DNA from: Spongiactinospora sp. TRM90649
GTDB taxonomy: Bacteria > Actinomycetota > Actinomycetes > Streptosporangiales > Streptosporangiaceae
Assembly: GCF_029382225.1 (NCBI RefSeq)
Contig: NZ_JARLTC010000039.1
Location: 1-64,000 of the forward strand
Direction of reading: 5' to 3'
Length of the DNA: 64,000 nucleotides
The number at the start of each line of letters is the position of its first letter. The stretch's first letter is position 1. A program made the position numbers and the translations under genes. This document shows, one piece after another, positions 42,397 through 50,656 of this stretch. Under the pieces are notes generated by a model that saw only the letters and a list, made by a program, of their open reading frames with translations, did not search any database and had not been told where the DNA came from.

Positions 42397-43611
42397 GTGA
42401 ACCGACATCGCATCGCACTGGCGCTGGTGCCGGCGTTGGTGCTGGCCGGGGGCACCGGGATCGGATCCGCCGCCGTCGTGGCGGCGGCCCCTTCCGAGGG
42501 AGCCACGGTGAGGGCGGCGGCCGGGCAGGCCCCGGGCTGGCGGGTGGTGCTCAGGGAGCGGGCCGGGTCGGCGTTCGCCGCGCTGGCCGCGGCGGGCGGG
42601 CGCGACGCCTGGGCGGCGGGCTCGCGGGTGACCAAGGAGTTCGATCCGCGGTCGGGCGACGACTTCACGGCCCCGCTGATCAAGCAGTGGGACGGCGGGC
42701 GGTGGCGGGCGCTGCCGAGCCCGAAGGGCCCGCCCGGGTTCCCGTTGCGTGAGCTGACGCTGGTGGCGGCGTCCTCGCGGGCGGAGGTGTGGACGGCGGG
42801 CACGGCGGTGGCGGCCGGCCGCGGCGATGTGGCCTCCTCCACCCGGTCGGCGGTGTCGCGGTGGGACGGTCGGCGCTGGCGGCTGATGGGGTCGGGCCGC
42901 ACCACGGTCACCGACCTTGAGGTGGTGGGCCGTGACGCCTGGATCGTGGGCGCCGACGCGCGTACGGGCCGGCCGTTCTTCAAGCGTTTCCACGCCGGGC
43001 GGTGGAGTGGCCTGCCCGCGCCCGCCGGGCTGCGGCGGATCGCGGTGCGTTCGGCGCGCGAGGTGTGGGGGCTGACGCGGACGTCGGTGCTGCGGTTCGA
43101 CGGGCGTTCCTGGCGGGCGGTGGCGCTGCCCGCGCTGGCGGTGCCCGTGGCGCCGGAGCCGGCGTACGGGCGGGTGCGGCCCCGGCCGGACGCGGTGGCG
43201 GCGGACGCCTCGGGGGTGTGGGTCGCGGTGGGGTTCCAGCAGGGCGACTGGCCGCAGCCGGGGGCGGCGCTGCTGCGCCGTACCGCCGGTGGGTGGCGGC
43301 AGGCGAGGCTGCCGAAGGACGTGGTCGGCGCGTTGTCGCCGGACGGCCGGGGCGGTGTGTGGGCGGCGTCGCGTCAGGAGACGATCAAGGCGACGCCGGA
43401 CGGGCAGGACCCCTACGCCTACACCACGCTGTCGACGGACGTGCTGCGGTACACGGGCGCGGGGGTGACGCGCGGTGCGCTGCCGGTGCGGCCGGGGTTC
43501 GAGTGGTCGGGCCTGGCCGCGTTGCCGGGCGGGGTGACCGGCGGGGTGCTCGCCGCGGGCTATGAGTGGCGGCCGCCGCAGGGCGCGGTGGTGCTGCGGT
43601 ACGGGGGGTAG
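42397..43611 (+). CDS. Secreted beta-propeller-like protein
   Basis: Exported protein of 404 residues from GTG 42397, divergent from the protease gene. The signal peptide is IALALVPALVLAGGTGIGSA. The rest is made of repeats with a W-x2-G and R-x-W-x-A/L-x-P pattern (GGRWRALPSPKG, DGRRWRLMGSG, HAGRWSGLPAPAG, DGRSWRAVALPA, TAGGWRQARLPKD), the look of a seven-bladed-type propeller or YCF48-like fold. There are no catalytic residues. Function unknown; a ligand-binding or surface role is likely. It has no clear operon partner. Confidence 0.82.
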   Translation: MNRHRIALALVPALVLAGGTGIGSAAVVAAAPSEGATVRAAAGQAPGWRVVLRERAGSAFAALAAAGGRDAWAAGSRVTKEFDPRSGDDFTAPLIKQWDGGRWRALPSPKGPPGFPLRELTLVAASSRAEVWTAGTAVAAGRGDVASSTRSAVSRWDGRRWRLMGSGRTTVTDLEVVGRDAWIVGADARTGRPFFKRFHAGRWSGLPAPAGLRRIAVRSAREVWGLTRTSVLRFDGRSWRAVALPALAVPVAPEPAYGRVRPRPDAVAADASGVWVAVGFQQGDWPQPGAALLRRTAGGWRQARLPKDVVGALSPDGRGGVWAASRQETIKATPDGQDPYAYTTLSTDVLRYTGAGVTRGALPVRPGFEWSGLAALPGGVTGGVLAAGYEWRPPQGAVVLRYGG

Positions 43612-43718
43612 CGACTCGGCGCGCCGCTTTCAGCAGATGGGCCGACAAATCTCCCGCCGGTTTTTCGTCGCCGTGCCCATCCGCCCGCCCCGCCGCGTGC
43701 TGGCAGCGTGATCGGGGA

Positions 43719-43747
43719 ACGGCCCCGGCCCGCATCGCCGGGGCCGT
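43719..43747 (+). terminator. Perfect GC hairpin upstream of the ketosynthase gene
   Basis: ACGGCCCCGG (43719-43728) and CCGGGGCCGT (43738-43747) form a 10-bp perfect stem. It stands 108 bases after the propeller-protein stop and 37 bases before the ketosynthase ATG. It may be a distant terminator or a leader hairpin of the downstream gene. Confidence 0.45.
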
Positions 43748-43783
43748 GGGACGAACGGGACGAGTGGGATGAGGGGATCGGCG

Positions 43784-45007
43784 ATGGAGAAGCCGGGGCA
43801 TGAGGGCGTCGCGGTCACCGGGCTGGGCGCGATCACGCCGCTGGGCGGTGACGTGACGTCCACGTGGGCGGCGATGCTGCGGGGCGAGTCGGGGGTCTCT
43901 CTGATCGAGGAGGACTGGGCCGAGGGGCTGCCGTCGCGGATCGCGGCGCGGATGGCGGTGGATCCGGCCGGGGTGCTGGGCCGGGTGACGGCGCGCAGGC
44001 TGGACCGCTGCCAGCAGGCCGCGCTGGTCGCGGCCCGCGAGGCGTGGCAGGGCGCGGGGAGCCCGCAGGTGGAGCCGGAGCGGCTGGCGGTGGTGATCGG
44101 CACGGGGGTCGGCGGGGTGCTGACCACGCTGGACCAGGACCGGCTGCGGCGGGAGGCGGGGGCGCGGCGGGTCTCGCCGTACACGGTGCCGATGCTGATG
44201 CCGAACGGGCCGGCGGCGGTGGTGGGCATCGAGTTGGGGGCGCGCGGCGGCGTGCACACGCCGGTCAGCGCGTGCGCCTCGGGGGCGGAGGCGGTCGCGA
44301 TGGGGCTGGACCTGATCCGGCTAGGGCGGGCCGACGTGGTGATCGCCGGGGGCGCGGAGGCGTGCGTGCATCCGCTGACGCTGGCCGGTTTCGCGCAGGC
44401 CAGGGCGCTTTCCACGAACAACGGCGATCCGCTGCGGGCCTCGCGGCCCTTCGACGCCGGGCGGGACGGGTTCGTGATGGGCGAGGGGGCGGCGGTGCTG
44501 GTGCTGGAGCGGGAGGGGTTCGCGGCGGCGCGCGGGGCGCGGGCGCACGCCGTCCTGGCCGGGGCCGGTATGACGTGCGACGCCTGGCACATCACGGCGG
44601 CCGACGCGGACGGGCAGGCGCGGGCGATGCGGCTGGCGTTGTCGGCGGCGGGGCTGGCGCCGGGTGACGTGGGGGTGGTGAGCGCGCACGCCACCTCGAC
44701 CCCGGCGGGCGACCTGACGGAGAACCGGTCGATCTCGCAGGCGCTGGGGCCGGGGCCGGTGGTGACCGCGATCAAGTCGATGACGGGGCACATGTGCGGG
44801 GCGGCCGGGGCGATGGGCGCGATCGCGGCGGTGCTGTCGTTGCGGGAGGGGACGGTCCCGGCCACGCGGAACCTGACGGAGCAGGACGCCGAGGTGGGGC
44901 TGGACGTCGTGACCGGGCGGCCCCGCGCGGGCCGGTGGGGGGTGGCGGTGGCCAACGCGTTCGGGTTCGGCGGGCACAACGCCTGCCTGGCGTTCACCGC
45001 GCCGTGA
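43784..45007 (+). CDS. Beta-ketoacyl-ACP synthase II-like ketosynthase
   Basis: Thiolase-fold condensing enzyme, 407 residues from ATG 43784 (GAGGGG eight bases before); an ATG at 43769 is also in frame. Catalytic residues: Cys164 in PVSACASGAEAVAMG, His302 in SAHATSTPAGDLTE, Lys331 and His336 in AIKSMTGHMCGAAGAMGA. The C-terminus has AVANAFGFGGHNACLAF. The layout is FabF/KAS II-like. In polyketide clusters the loop after the first His reads STPLGD; here it is STPAGD. No acyl carrier protein or ketoreductase genes are near, so it may be a solitary FabF paralogue rather than the housekeeping copy. Confidence 0.9.
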   Translation: MEKPGHEGVAVTGLGAITPLGGDVTSTWAAMLRGESGVSLIEEDWAEGLPSRIAARMAVDPAGVLGRVTARRLDRCQQAALVAAREAWQGAGSPQVEPERLAVVIGTGVGGVLTTLDQDRLRREAGARRVSPYTVPMLMPNGPAAVVGIELGARGGVHTPVSACASGAEAVAMGLDLIRLGRADVVIAGGAEACVHPLTLAGFAQARALSTNNGDPLRASRPFDAGRDGFVMGEGAAVLVLEREGFAAARGARAHAVLAGAGMTCDAWHITAADADGQARAMRLALSAAGLAPGDVGVVSAHATSTPAGDLTENRSISQALGPGPVVTAIKSMTGHMCGAAGAMGAIAAVLSLREGTVPATRNLTEQDAEVGLDVVTGRPRAGRWGVAVANAFGFGGHNACLAFTAP

Positions 45008-45028
45008 CCTGCTCGGCGGTGTCGCGCA

Positions 45029-45181
45029 GGGCCGGTGCCGGGGGCGCCTTGGACGCAGATGGATCCGTCGAGCGGGGCACGGACGAGTTCGTCCTGTTCG
45101 GGCTGGATGGTGGCGACGATGTCGCGCATCGGGCCGACGCGGGGCCGTTCGATCTCGGTGGTGAGGATGCGGCTGGCGGCG
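45029..45181 (-). pseudogene. Fragment of a HelD-like UvrD-family helicase
   Basis: On the minus strand a 50-residue stretch matches the region around Walker A of actinobacterial HelD helicases: SRILTTEIERPRVGPMRDIV, then ATIQPEQDELVRAPLDGSIC, then VQGAPGTG. The next residues should be KTAVGLHR, but the reading goes to PALRDTAEQ and runs out. Everything before and after is missing. It is a clear internal fragment left by deletion. The left end abuts the stop of the ketosynthase, the right end abuts a TetR fragment on the other strand. Confidence 0.65.
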
Positions 45182-45518
45182 GCGTTTCCTGGCCGGGCTC
45201 GACGCCCGTGACCCGATCACCGGGCTCAACGACGTGCCCGAGGTGCTGGCCTACCACGCGATGGTGTTCGGCACCCCGTCCCTGGCGGTGCGGGTGATGC
45301 GGTACACGGCCGACGACGAGGAGGCCCTGGCGGCGGAACTGGGCGGCGATCTGGGCGCCCGCCTGGCGGCGGCCCAGATACTCGCCGTCCAGCGGGTGCT
45401 CGCCCGTGACAACTGGCGCCGCCTGTCGGCCGGCGAATCCGCCGAATCCGTCCACCCCGCCGCCGTCTCCGCCGCCGAACGCGCCTTCGCCCACCTGAGG
45501 ACGGGCCTGCCGTACTAG
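45165..45518 (+). pseudogene. C-terminal fragment of a TetR-family regulator
   Basis: Reading from 45165 the frame gives RRRFLAGLDARDPITGLNDV, then EVLAYHAMVFGTPSLAVRVM, and a C-terminal helix bundle ending ERAFAHLRTGLPY. This is the ligand-binding half typical of actinobacterial TetR regulators (A-x-Q-I-x-x-V-Q-R-x-L-x-R-x-N-W-R). No DNA-binding N-terminus precedes it; a stop lies at 45162 and the HelD fragment follows upstream. A GTG at 45234 could start a 94-residue protein, but this is best viewed as a truncated gene. Confidence 0.65.
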
Positions 45519-45563
45519 CGTTCCGCCCCGGCGGGGACGCCGGGGCGGGGTTGGGGCGGCGGG

Positions 45564-45905
45564 TCAGGCGGCCTCGGCGCGGCGCTGGCAGCCGATGCAG
45601 TAGCGGGCCAGCGGGCGGATCTTGAGGCGTTCGAACGGGATGCCGGTCCGGCAGTGCGCGCACCGTCCGAAGGAGCCCTCGTCCATGCGGCCGAGGGCCT
45701 GGTTCAGCTCGGCGATCGCGCGGTCGGCCGCGGACAGGGAGGCCAGCAGCTCCTGCCAGGTGCCGTCCGCGCCGCCGCTGTCCTCGGCCTCGGCGCGCAG
45801 GCCGAGCAGGTGGCGGCTGCGCCGTTCGAGCTGCTCCTCCAGGTCCTGGCGCAGCGACTGGAGCTGCACGGTGCTGAGGTGCGAGGCGGTGGGTGTCTCG
45901 GTCAT
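45564..45905 (-). CDS. TraR/DksA-family zinc-finger protein
   Basis: Protein of 113 residues from ATG 45905, with AAGGGA upstream. The N-terminal half is a coiled-coil hairpin (QLQSLRQDLEEQLERRSRHL through AELNQALGRMDEG). The C-terminal zinc finger is FGRCAHCRTGIPFERLKIRP followed by YCIGCQ, giving the C-x2-C-x17-C-x2-C pattern of DksA/TraR. In DksA the coiled-coil tip carries two Asp; that position reads SAADRAI here, so one Asp is visible. The family modulates RNA polymerase, although actinobacterial DksA-like proteins may differ. Confidence 0.88.
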   Translation of the reverse strand: MTETPTASHLSTVQLQSLRQDLEEQLERRSRHLLGLRAEAEDSGGADGTWQELLASLSAADRAIAELNQALGRMDEGSFGRCAHCRTGIPFERLKIRPLARYCIGCQRRAEAA

Positions 45906-46139
45906 GGTCTGTGATCCCTTTTCTCGTTCGGTGGCGGCCGGGCACGCGGGTATGGCGTATCGCCGCAGGTGAAGGTGGCCGCCCGCGTACGCGCGGGCCC
46001 ATGGAGGGGCCTTCAGGCGGGCGCGTGCGGCGGGGCCGTGCGGGCGTCGCCGCACGGCGGAACGGCCGCGCGCGTCGGCGGCGGCCTTCGGTGTGAGGGC
46101 ACGGTCACGGGCCCCGGCCCGGTGGGCGGGGCGCGGCGG

Positions 46140-46517
46140 CTAGGACGCCGGAGGGCTGCGCGATCCGGCGGCGCGATGGGCGAGTTGCTGGGGATCGCGG
46201 ATCGGCTCGGCGGGGACCGCCCTCGCCGGCGGGGCCGGGCGGTCGGCGGCGCCGGCCCGGGCGGCGCGCGGCAGCGGCCACATCGGCGGCGCGTGGTGCT
46301 CGCGGACGCCCGCCGGTTGCGGCGGGAGCGACGCCAGGTCGGCGTCGGTGGCGTCCAGGCCCCACAGCGCGGTGACGGGCGGCCAGGTACGGCCCGCCGC
46401 GCCGCCGCCGTTCCAGGCGGACTGGGTGAGGGCGGACAGCAGCAGGCACAGCAGAGTCAGGCCCACCACGCTCACCGGCGCGATGGACCCGCGTGCCGCC
46501 CGCAGTGGTCCCCTCAT
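46140..46517 (-). CDS. Hypothetical protein with one membrane segment
   Basis: Unrecognised, about 125 residues from ATG 46517. A basic N-terminus (RGPLRAARGS) leads into a hydrophobic helix (IAPVSVVGLTLLCLLLSALT), then a Pro/Ala/Arg-rich tail with little predicted structure. It could be a signal peptide or an anchor. The tail looks much like a GC-rich shadow, so the true extent is uncertain. It is divergent from a small secreted-protein gene; the 183 bases between hold an AT-rich patch (46538-46563) with TATGCT. Confidence 0.4.
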   Translation of the reverse strand: MRGPLRAARGSIAPVSVVGLTLLCLLLSALTQSAWNGGGAAGRTWPPVTALWGLDATDADLASLPPQPAGVREHHAPPMWPLPRAARAGAADRPAPPARAVPAEPIRDPQQLAHRAAGSRSPPAS

Positions 46518-46700
46518 GGGGCCGACCATAGCCGAGAAGATGAAAAAGGGAAAAAGGTATGCTCGTCCCTTTTGCCGGGGCGGGTGGGCGGGCTGATGCG
46601 CGGCTCGCCCGCGCCGGGGTACGGTGGCCGCGGGCGCCCTGAGCCCGCCATCCGGGGTTTCCCGGTTTCCCTGGAATCGCGGCACCGGTCAGGAGGAGAC

Positions 46701-47084
46701 GTGCGCAGCAGACTGCCCGCCGTCCTGCTCCTGCTGCTGTCGGTGCTGGCGATCTCGCCGGCGCAGTCCCCGCGGTTCCATGAGCAGGCCGCGCACGCCG
46801 TACAGATCGTGCAGGGCGTCCAGTTCGCGCAGGCCGTGCAGGGCGTGCCGATCGCGGGGCCCGCCGGTGACGGCGCCGCGCTGACGCCGCCCGCCGAGGT
46901 GCCGCCCGCGCTCTACCAGGATCGCGGGGTCCCGGCCGCGACGGGGTGGGCGGCTGTGCTACCCGGTGCGTGGCGGCCCGGTGCCGCCGTGCCGCCCGCG
47001 CGGGTCCGGGCCGCGTCCTCGGTGGCGGGCGGATGGCGGGCGGCCACCGGCCCGGCCAGGGCGCCGCCTTTCACGACGAGCTGA
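46701..47084 (+). CDS. Small secreted protein, function unknown
   Basis: GTG 46701, with GGAGGAG four bases before. 127 residues: a strong signal peptide (SRLPAVLLLLLSVLAISPA, then QSP), followed by a Val/Gln/Ala-rich segment with repeats (VQIVQGVQFAQAVQGV) and a Pro/Ala-rich end. No cysteines. It sits 44 bases before the SecDF gene and may be co-transcribed with it. Not recognised as any family. Confidence 0.55.
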   Translation: MRSRLPAVLLLLLSVLAISPAQSPRFHEQAAHAVQIVQGVQFAQAVQGVPIAGPAGDGAALTPPAEVPPALYQDRGVPAATGWAAVLPGAWRPGAAVPPARVRAASSVAGGWRAATGPARAPPFTTS

Positions 47085-47128
47085 AGTCCCCCCTTTTTCT
47101 CCTCATTCAGCTCTCGTGGAGGCTTCTC

Positions 47129-49369
47129 ATGTCACGTGCGCCCGTGTGGCGCGCGGTGGTGGCGTGCGCCCTCGTCGCCATCGCGGCATTGCTCACCCTG
47201 ACCATGTCGCCGCGCCTCGGCCTGGACCTGCGCGGCGGTACCCAGCTCGTCTTCGAAAGCCGCGACTCACCGGTCGCCAAGGCCGATTCCGAGGCCACCG
47301 ACCGCGCCCTGGACGTGCTGCGCCGCCGCGCGGACGCGCTCGGTGTGGTCGATCCCGTCCTGGTCCGCTCCGGCGAGCGGCGGATCATCGTGGAACTGCC
47401 CGGCGTGCTCGACCCGGCCCAGGCCGCCCGGGTCATCGGCAGGACCGCCCAGCTCGCCTTCCATCCGGTGCTCGCCGACACCGACGCCGAAGGGCGGGAA
47501 CTGGCCGACGAGGCCGGTGGGCGGCTGCGGGTCGGGCCCGTGGCGATCAGCGGTGACGGCGTCGGCGACGCCGGCGCGCGCAACGACCCCCAGCAGGGAC
47601 CGGCCTGGTTCGTCACCGTCGACTTCCGCGACGCCGAGGCGTGGCAGCGGCTGACCGGCCAGGCGGCCTGTCACGAGCCGGGTGATCCGCGGCGGCGGGT
47701 GGCGATCGTGCTCGACGAGAAGGTGATCTCCTCGCCGCAGGTGGATCCGAGCGTGGCCTGCCGGGCCGGGATGCCCGGCGGGTCCACGCAGATCAGCGGG
47801 TCGTTCGGCGTGCAGGAGGCCAACGACCTGGCGGTGCTGATCAAGGGCGGCGCGCTGCCGGTGCCGCTGACGATGGTCGAGCAGCGCACCGTCGGCCCGA
47901 CCCTCGGGGCTCAGGCGATCGAGGCCAGCGCCATGGCGGCGATCGCCGGGGTGGCGCTGACGGGCACGTTCATCATCGCCGTCTACCGGCTGTCGGGGCT
48001 GCTGGCGACGGTGGCGCTGGCCGCGTACGGGCTGATCTCCTACGCCGCGCTGCTGGCGCTGGGGGCGACGCTCACCCTGCCGGGCCTGGCGGGTTTCGTG
48101 CTGGCCATCGGCATGGCGGTCGACGCCAACGTGCTGGTGTTCGAACGGGCCCGCGAGGAGTACGGCCGGGCGGCGCGGCGCGGCGTCGGCCCGGCGCTGG
48201 TGCGGGGGTTCCGGTACGCGTGGGGCGCCATCGCCGACTCGGCGATCACCACGCTGCTGGCCGCCGCGCTGCTGTTCTGGCTGGCCTCGGGGCCGGTGCG
48301 CGGGTTCGGGGTGACCCTGGCGATCGGCGTGCTGGCCTCGCTGGTGTCGGCGATGCTCATCACCCGGGTGCTGAGCCACGTGCTGCTCGGGCTGGTGGGG
48401 CCGAAGGCCACCGGGCTGGCCTCGCAGGGCCGGGTGCGGACCTGGCTGGCCGGGCGCGACCTGCGTCCGATGGCGTACGGCAGGCGCTGGCTGGCCGCGG
48501 CCGCCGTCGTGGTGGCCGTCGTGGTGGCGGGGCTGGTCCTGCACGGCCTGAACGTCGGCGTGGAGTTCACCGGCGGGCGGCTGGTGGAGTTCGCCGCCAC
48601 CCGGCCGGTGGACGCCGAGGCCGCGCGGCGGGCCGTCGCCGAGGCCGGGCACGCCTCGGCGCAGGTGCACGCCGGCGGGCAGACGGTCTCGGTGCGCGCG
48701 GGGCAGATCGGCGCCGAGGAGGTGGCGGGCATCGAGCGGGCGCTGGGCGAGCACGTCGGGCAGGTGAGCAAGCAGCGCGACGAGCTGATCGGGCCCAGCA
48801 TGGGCGCGGAGCTGCGGCGTAACGCGCTCATCGCGCTGGGCGTGGCGCTGGCCGCGCAGATGGTCTATCTGGCGGTCAGGTTCCGCTGGACGTTCGGCGC
48901 CGCCGCCGTCTCGGCGCTGGTCGTGGACGTGGCCGCGGTCGCGGGCGTGTTCGCCTGGCTGGGCAAGCCGGTGGACGGGGTGTTCGTGGCCGCGATGCTC
49001 ACCATCATCGGCTATTCGATCAACGACAAGGTGGTGGTGTTCGACCGGGTGCGGGAGCTGTGGCGCGAGCGGCGGCGGACGCCGTTCCCGCGCGTGGTGG
49101 ACACGGCGATCGTGCAGACCCTCCCGCGCACGGTGAACACCGGGCTGGGGGCGTTGCTCATCCTCGCGGCGCTGGCCGTGTTCGGCGGCGACACCTTGCG
49201 CGACTTCGCCATCGCGCTGATCATCGGGATCGTGGCGGGCACGGCGTCCTCGGCGTTCGTGGCCGGGCCGGTGGCGGTGGAGCTGGAACGGCTCGGCGGC
49301 AAGCCGCCGCCCGAGCCGGCCGCGCCGCGCGAGCGCCGGCGGCGGGAGGGCAGCGGGGCGGTGGTGTGA
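47129..49369 (+). CDS. secDF: Protein translocase subunit SecDF (SecD-SecF fusion)
   Basis: RND-type membrane protein of 746 residues that uses the proton gradient to assist Sec export. The ATG at 47129 has GGAGG seven bases before. SecD half: LGLDLRGGTQLVFESRDSPV (D1), the P1 periplasmic head, GTFIIAVYRLSGLLATVALA, and the conserved GFVLAIGMAVDANVLVFER. SecF half begins after residue 430: GLNVGVEFTGGRLVEFAAT and GYSINDKVVVFDRVREL, then SectionRTVNTGLGALLIL-type helices. Twelve membrane segments in two sets of six. Most actinomycetes carry separate secD and secF next to ruvC and yajC; a fused, isolated copy suggests an accessory translocase. Confidence 0.92.
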   Translation: MSRAPVWRAVVACALVAIAALLTLTMSPRLGLDLRGGTQLVFESRDSPVAKADSEATDRALDVLRRRADALGVVDPVLVRSGERRIIVELPGVLDPAQAARVIGRTAQLAFHPVLADTDAEGRELADEAGGRLRVGPVAISGDGVGDAGARNDPQQGPAWFVTVDFRDAEAWQRLTGQAACHEPGDPRRRVAIVLDEKVISSPQVDPSVACRAGMPGGSTQISGSFGVQEANDLAVLIKGGALPVPLTMVEQRTVGPTLGAQAIEASAMAAIAGVALTGTFIIAVYRLSGLLATVALAAYGLISYAALLALGATLTLPGLAGFVLAIGMAVDANVLVFERAREEYGRAARRGVGPALVRGFRYAWGAIADSAITTLLAAALLFWLASGPVRGFGVTLAIGVLASLVSAMLITRVLSHVLLGLVGPKATGLASQGRVRTWLAGRDLRPMAYGRRWLAAAAVVVAVVVAGLVLHGLNVGVEFTGGRLVEFAATRPVDAEAARRAVAEAGHASAQVHAGGQTVSVRAGQIGAEEVAGIERALGEHVGQVSKQRDELIGPSMGAELRRNALIALGVALAAQMVYLAVRFRWTFGAAAVSALVVDVAAVAGVFAWLGKPVDGVFVAAMLTIIGYSINDKVVVFDRVRELWRERRRTPFPRVVDTAIVQTLPRTVNTGLGALLILAALAVFGGDTLRDFAIALIIGIVAGTASSAFVAGPVAVELERLGGKPPPEPAAPRERRRREGSGAVV

Positions 49370-49375
49370 GCGCCC

Positions 49376-49421
49376 GCCGGCCGGGGGCGTGAGCCACGAC
49401 GGCTCGACGCCCCCGGCCGGC
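49376..49421 (+). terminator. Strong terminator after secDF
   Basis: A 15-bp perfect stem: GCCGGCCGGGGGCGT (49376-49390) and ACGCCCCCGGCCGGC (49407-49421), with a nested GAGCC/GGCTC stem in its loop. It begins six bases after the stop codon. No T-tract. Confidence 0.75.
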
Positions 49422-49494
49422 GACCCCGCGGCGGCGTCGATGGCATAAATTGCAAACCTTGTGTCATTGACGCCACGGTGGGTCGTTGACCAGC

Positions 49495-50553
49495 ATGGAT
49501 GGAGTGCAGCGGCGCATCGTGTTCGTGGTGTTCGACGACTTCCAGCTCCTGGACATGTCCGGGCCGGCGGAGGTGTTCGCGACGGCGAACCTGTGGGCCG
49601 GGGGACACGGTTACGTCGTGGAGGTCGCGGGCGCGCGCGCCGGGCACGTGGTGGCGCACGGGGGCATCACCATGGTCGCGGGCGCGGCCCTTGAGGACCT
49701 GCGCGGCCCGATCGACACGCTGTTCGTGGTCGGCGGGTTCTCGGTGCCCGAACGGCTGTCCGACCCGGGGCTGATCGCTCAGATCGGACGGCTGGCGCGG
49801 GTGTCGCGCCGGGTGGCCTCGGTCTGCAACGGCGCGATGTTCCTGGCCGAGGCGGGCCTGCTGGAGGGGCGGCGGGCCGCGACGCACTGGCTGGCCACGG
49901 GGGAGCTGGCCAGGCGTTACCCGGGGGTGCGGGTCGATCCGGAGGCGATCTACGTCAGGGACGGCGAGGTGTGGACCTCGGCGGGCGTCAGCTCCGGCAT
50001 CGACCTGGCCCTGGCGCTGGTCGCCGAGGACCACGGCCCGGAGCTGGCCAGGGAGATCGCCCGCATGCTGGTGGTGTACCTGCACCGTCCCGGCGGGCAG
50101 AGCCAGTTCAGCACGCCGGTGATCGCCACCACGCCGCGCCGGGGCGACCTGCGCGAGCTGCAGATGTTCATCGACGCCCATCCGGCGGAGGATCTGAGCG
50201 TGCCGGCGCTGGCCCGGCGGGCGGGCATGAGCCAGCGGCACTTCTCGCGGGTGTTCACCGCGCAGACGGGGCTGTCGCCCGGCAGGTACGTCGAGCGGTG
50301 CCGGGCGGAGGCGGCCCGGCGGCTGCTGGAGACGACGGACGATCCGCTGGACACGGTGGCCAGGCGGTCCGGGCTGGGCGTGGGGGAGACGCTGTACCGG
50401 GTGTTCCGGCGGCACTGGCGGATCTCGCCCGGCGACTACCGGCGGCGGTTCCGGTCGTCGGCGTCCGCGCCGGAGGGGCCCACGCAGATCGCGGTCGTCC
50501 GTGCGACGTCGGTGGCCCCGGGGATCGCGGCGCCGTTCTCGCTGGCCAGGTAG
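49495..50553 (+). CDS. GlxA-type AraC regulator (DJ-1/PfpI domain + AraC HTH)
   Basis: Regulator of 352 residues. The N-terminal class-I glutamine-amidotransferase-like domain has RIVFVVFDDFQLLDMSGPAE and the nucleophile elbow SVCNGAMFLAEAG (Cys in VCNGA), plus FVVGGFSVPE. The C-terminal double helix-turn-helix reads VPALARRAGMSQRHFSRVFT and then DTVARRSGLGVGETLYRVFR. Family members often control catabolism of quaternary amines, nicotine-like compounds or nitriles. The ATG at 49495 has only a weak ribosome site. No neighbouring catabolic genes point to a substrate. Confidence 0.9.
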   Translation: MDGVQRRIVFVVFDDFQLLDMSGPAEVFATANLWAGGHGYVVEVAGARAGHVVAHGGITMVAGAALEDLRGPIDTLFVVGGFSVPERLSDPGLIAQIGRLARVSRRVASVCNGAMFLAEAGLLEGRRAATHWLATGELARRYPGVRVDPEAIYVRDGEVWTSAGVSSGIDLALALVAEDHGPELAREIARMLVVYLHRPGGQSQFSTPVIATTPRRGDLRELQMFIDAHPAEDLSVPALARRAGMSQRHFSRVFTAQTGLSPGRYVERCRAEAARRLLETTDDPLDTVARRSGLGVGETLYRVFRRHWRISPGDYRRRFRSSASAPEGPTQIAVVRATSVAPGIAAPFSLAR

Positions 50554-50656
50554 CCGCCCGCCCACCGGCGGCGGGGGTGGGTTTGGGGGGATTTGTTCGG
50601 CCGGGCGGGACCGGTCATGATCGGGGTCACCCCCCTACCGATTGGACGACACCACG

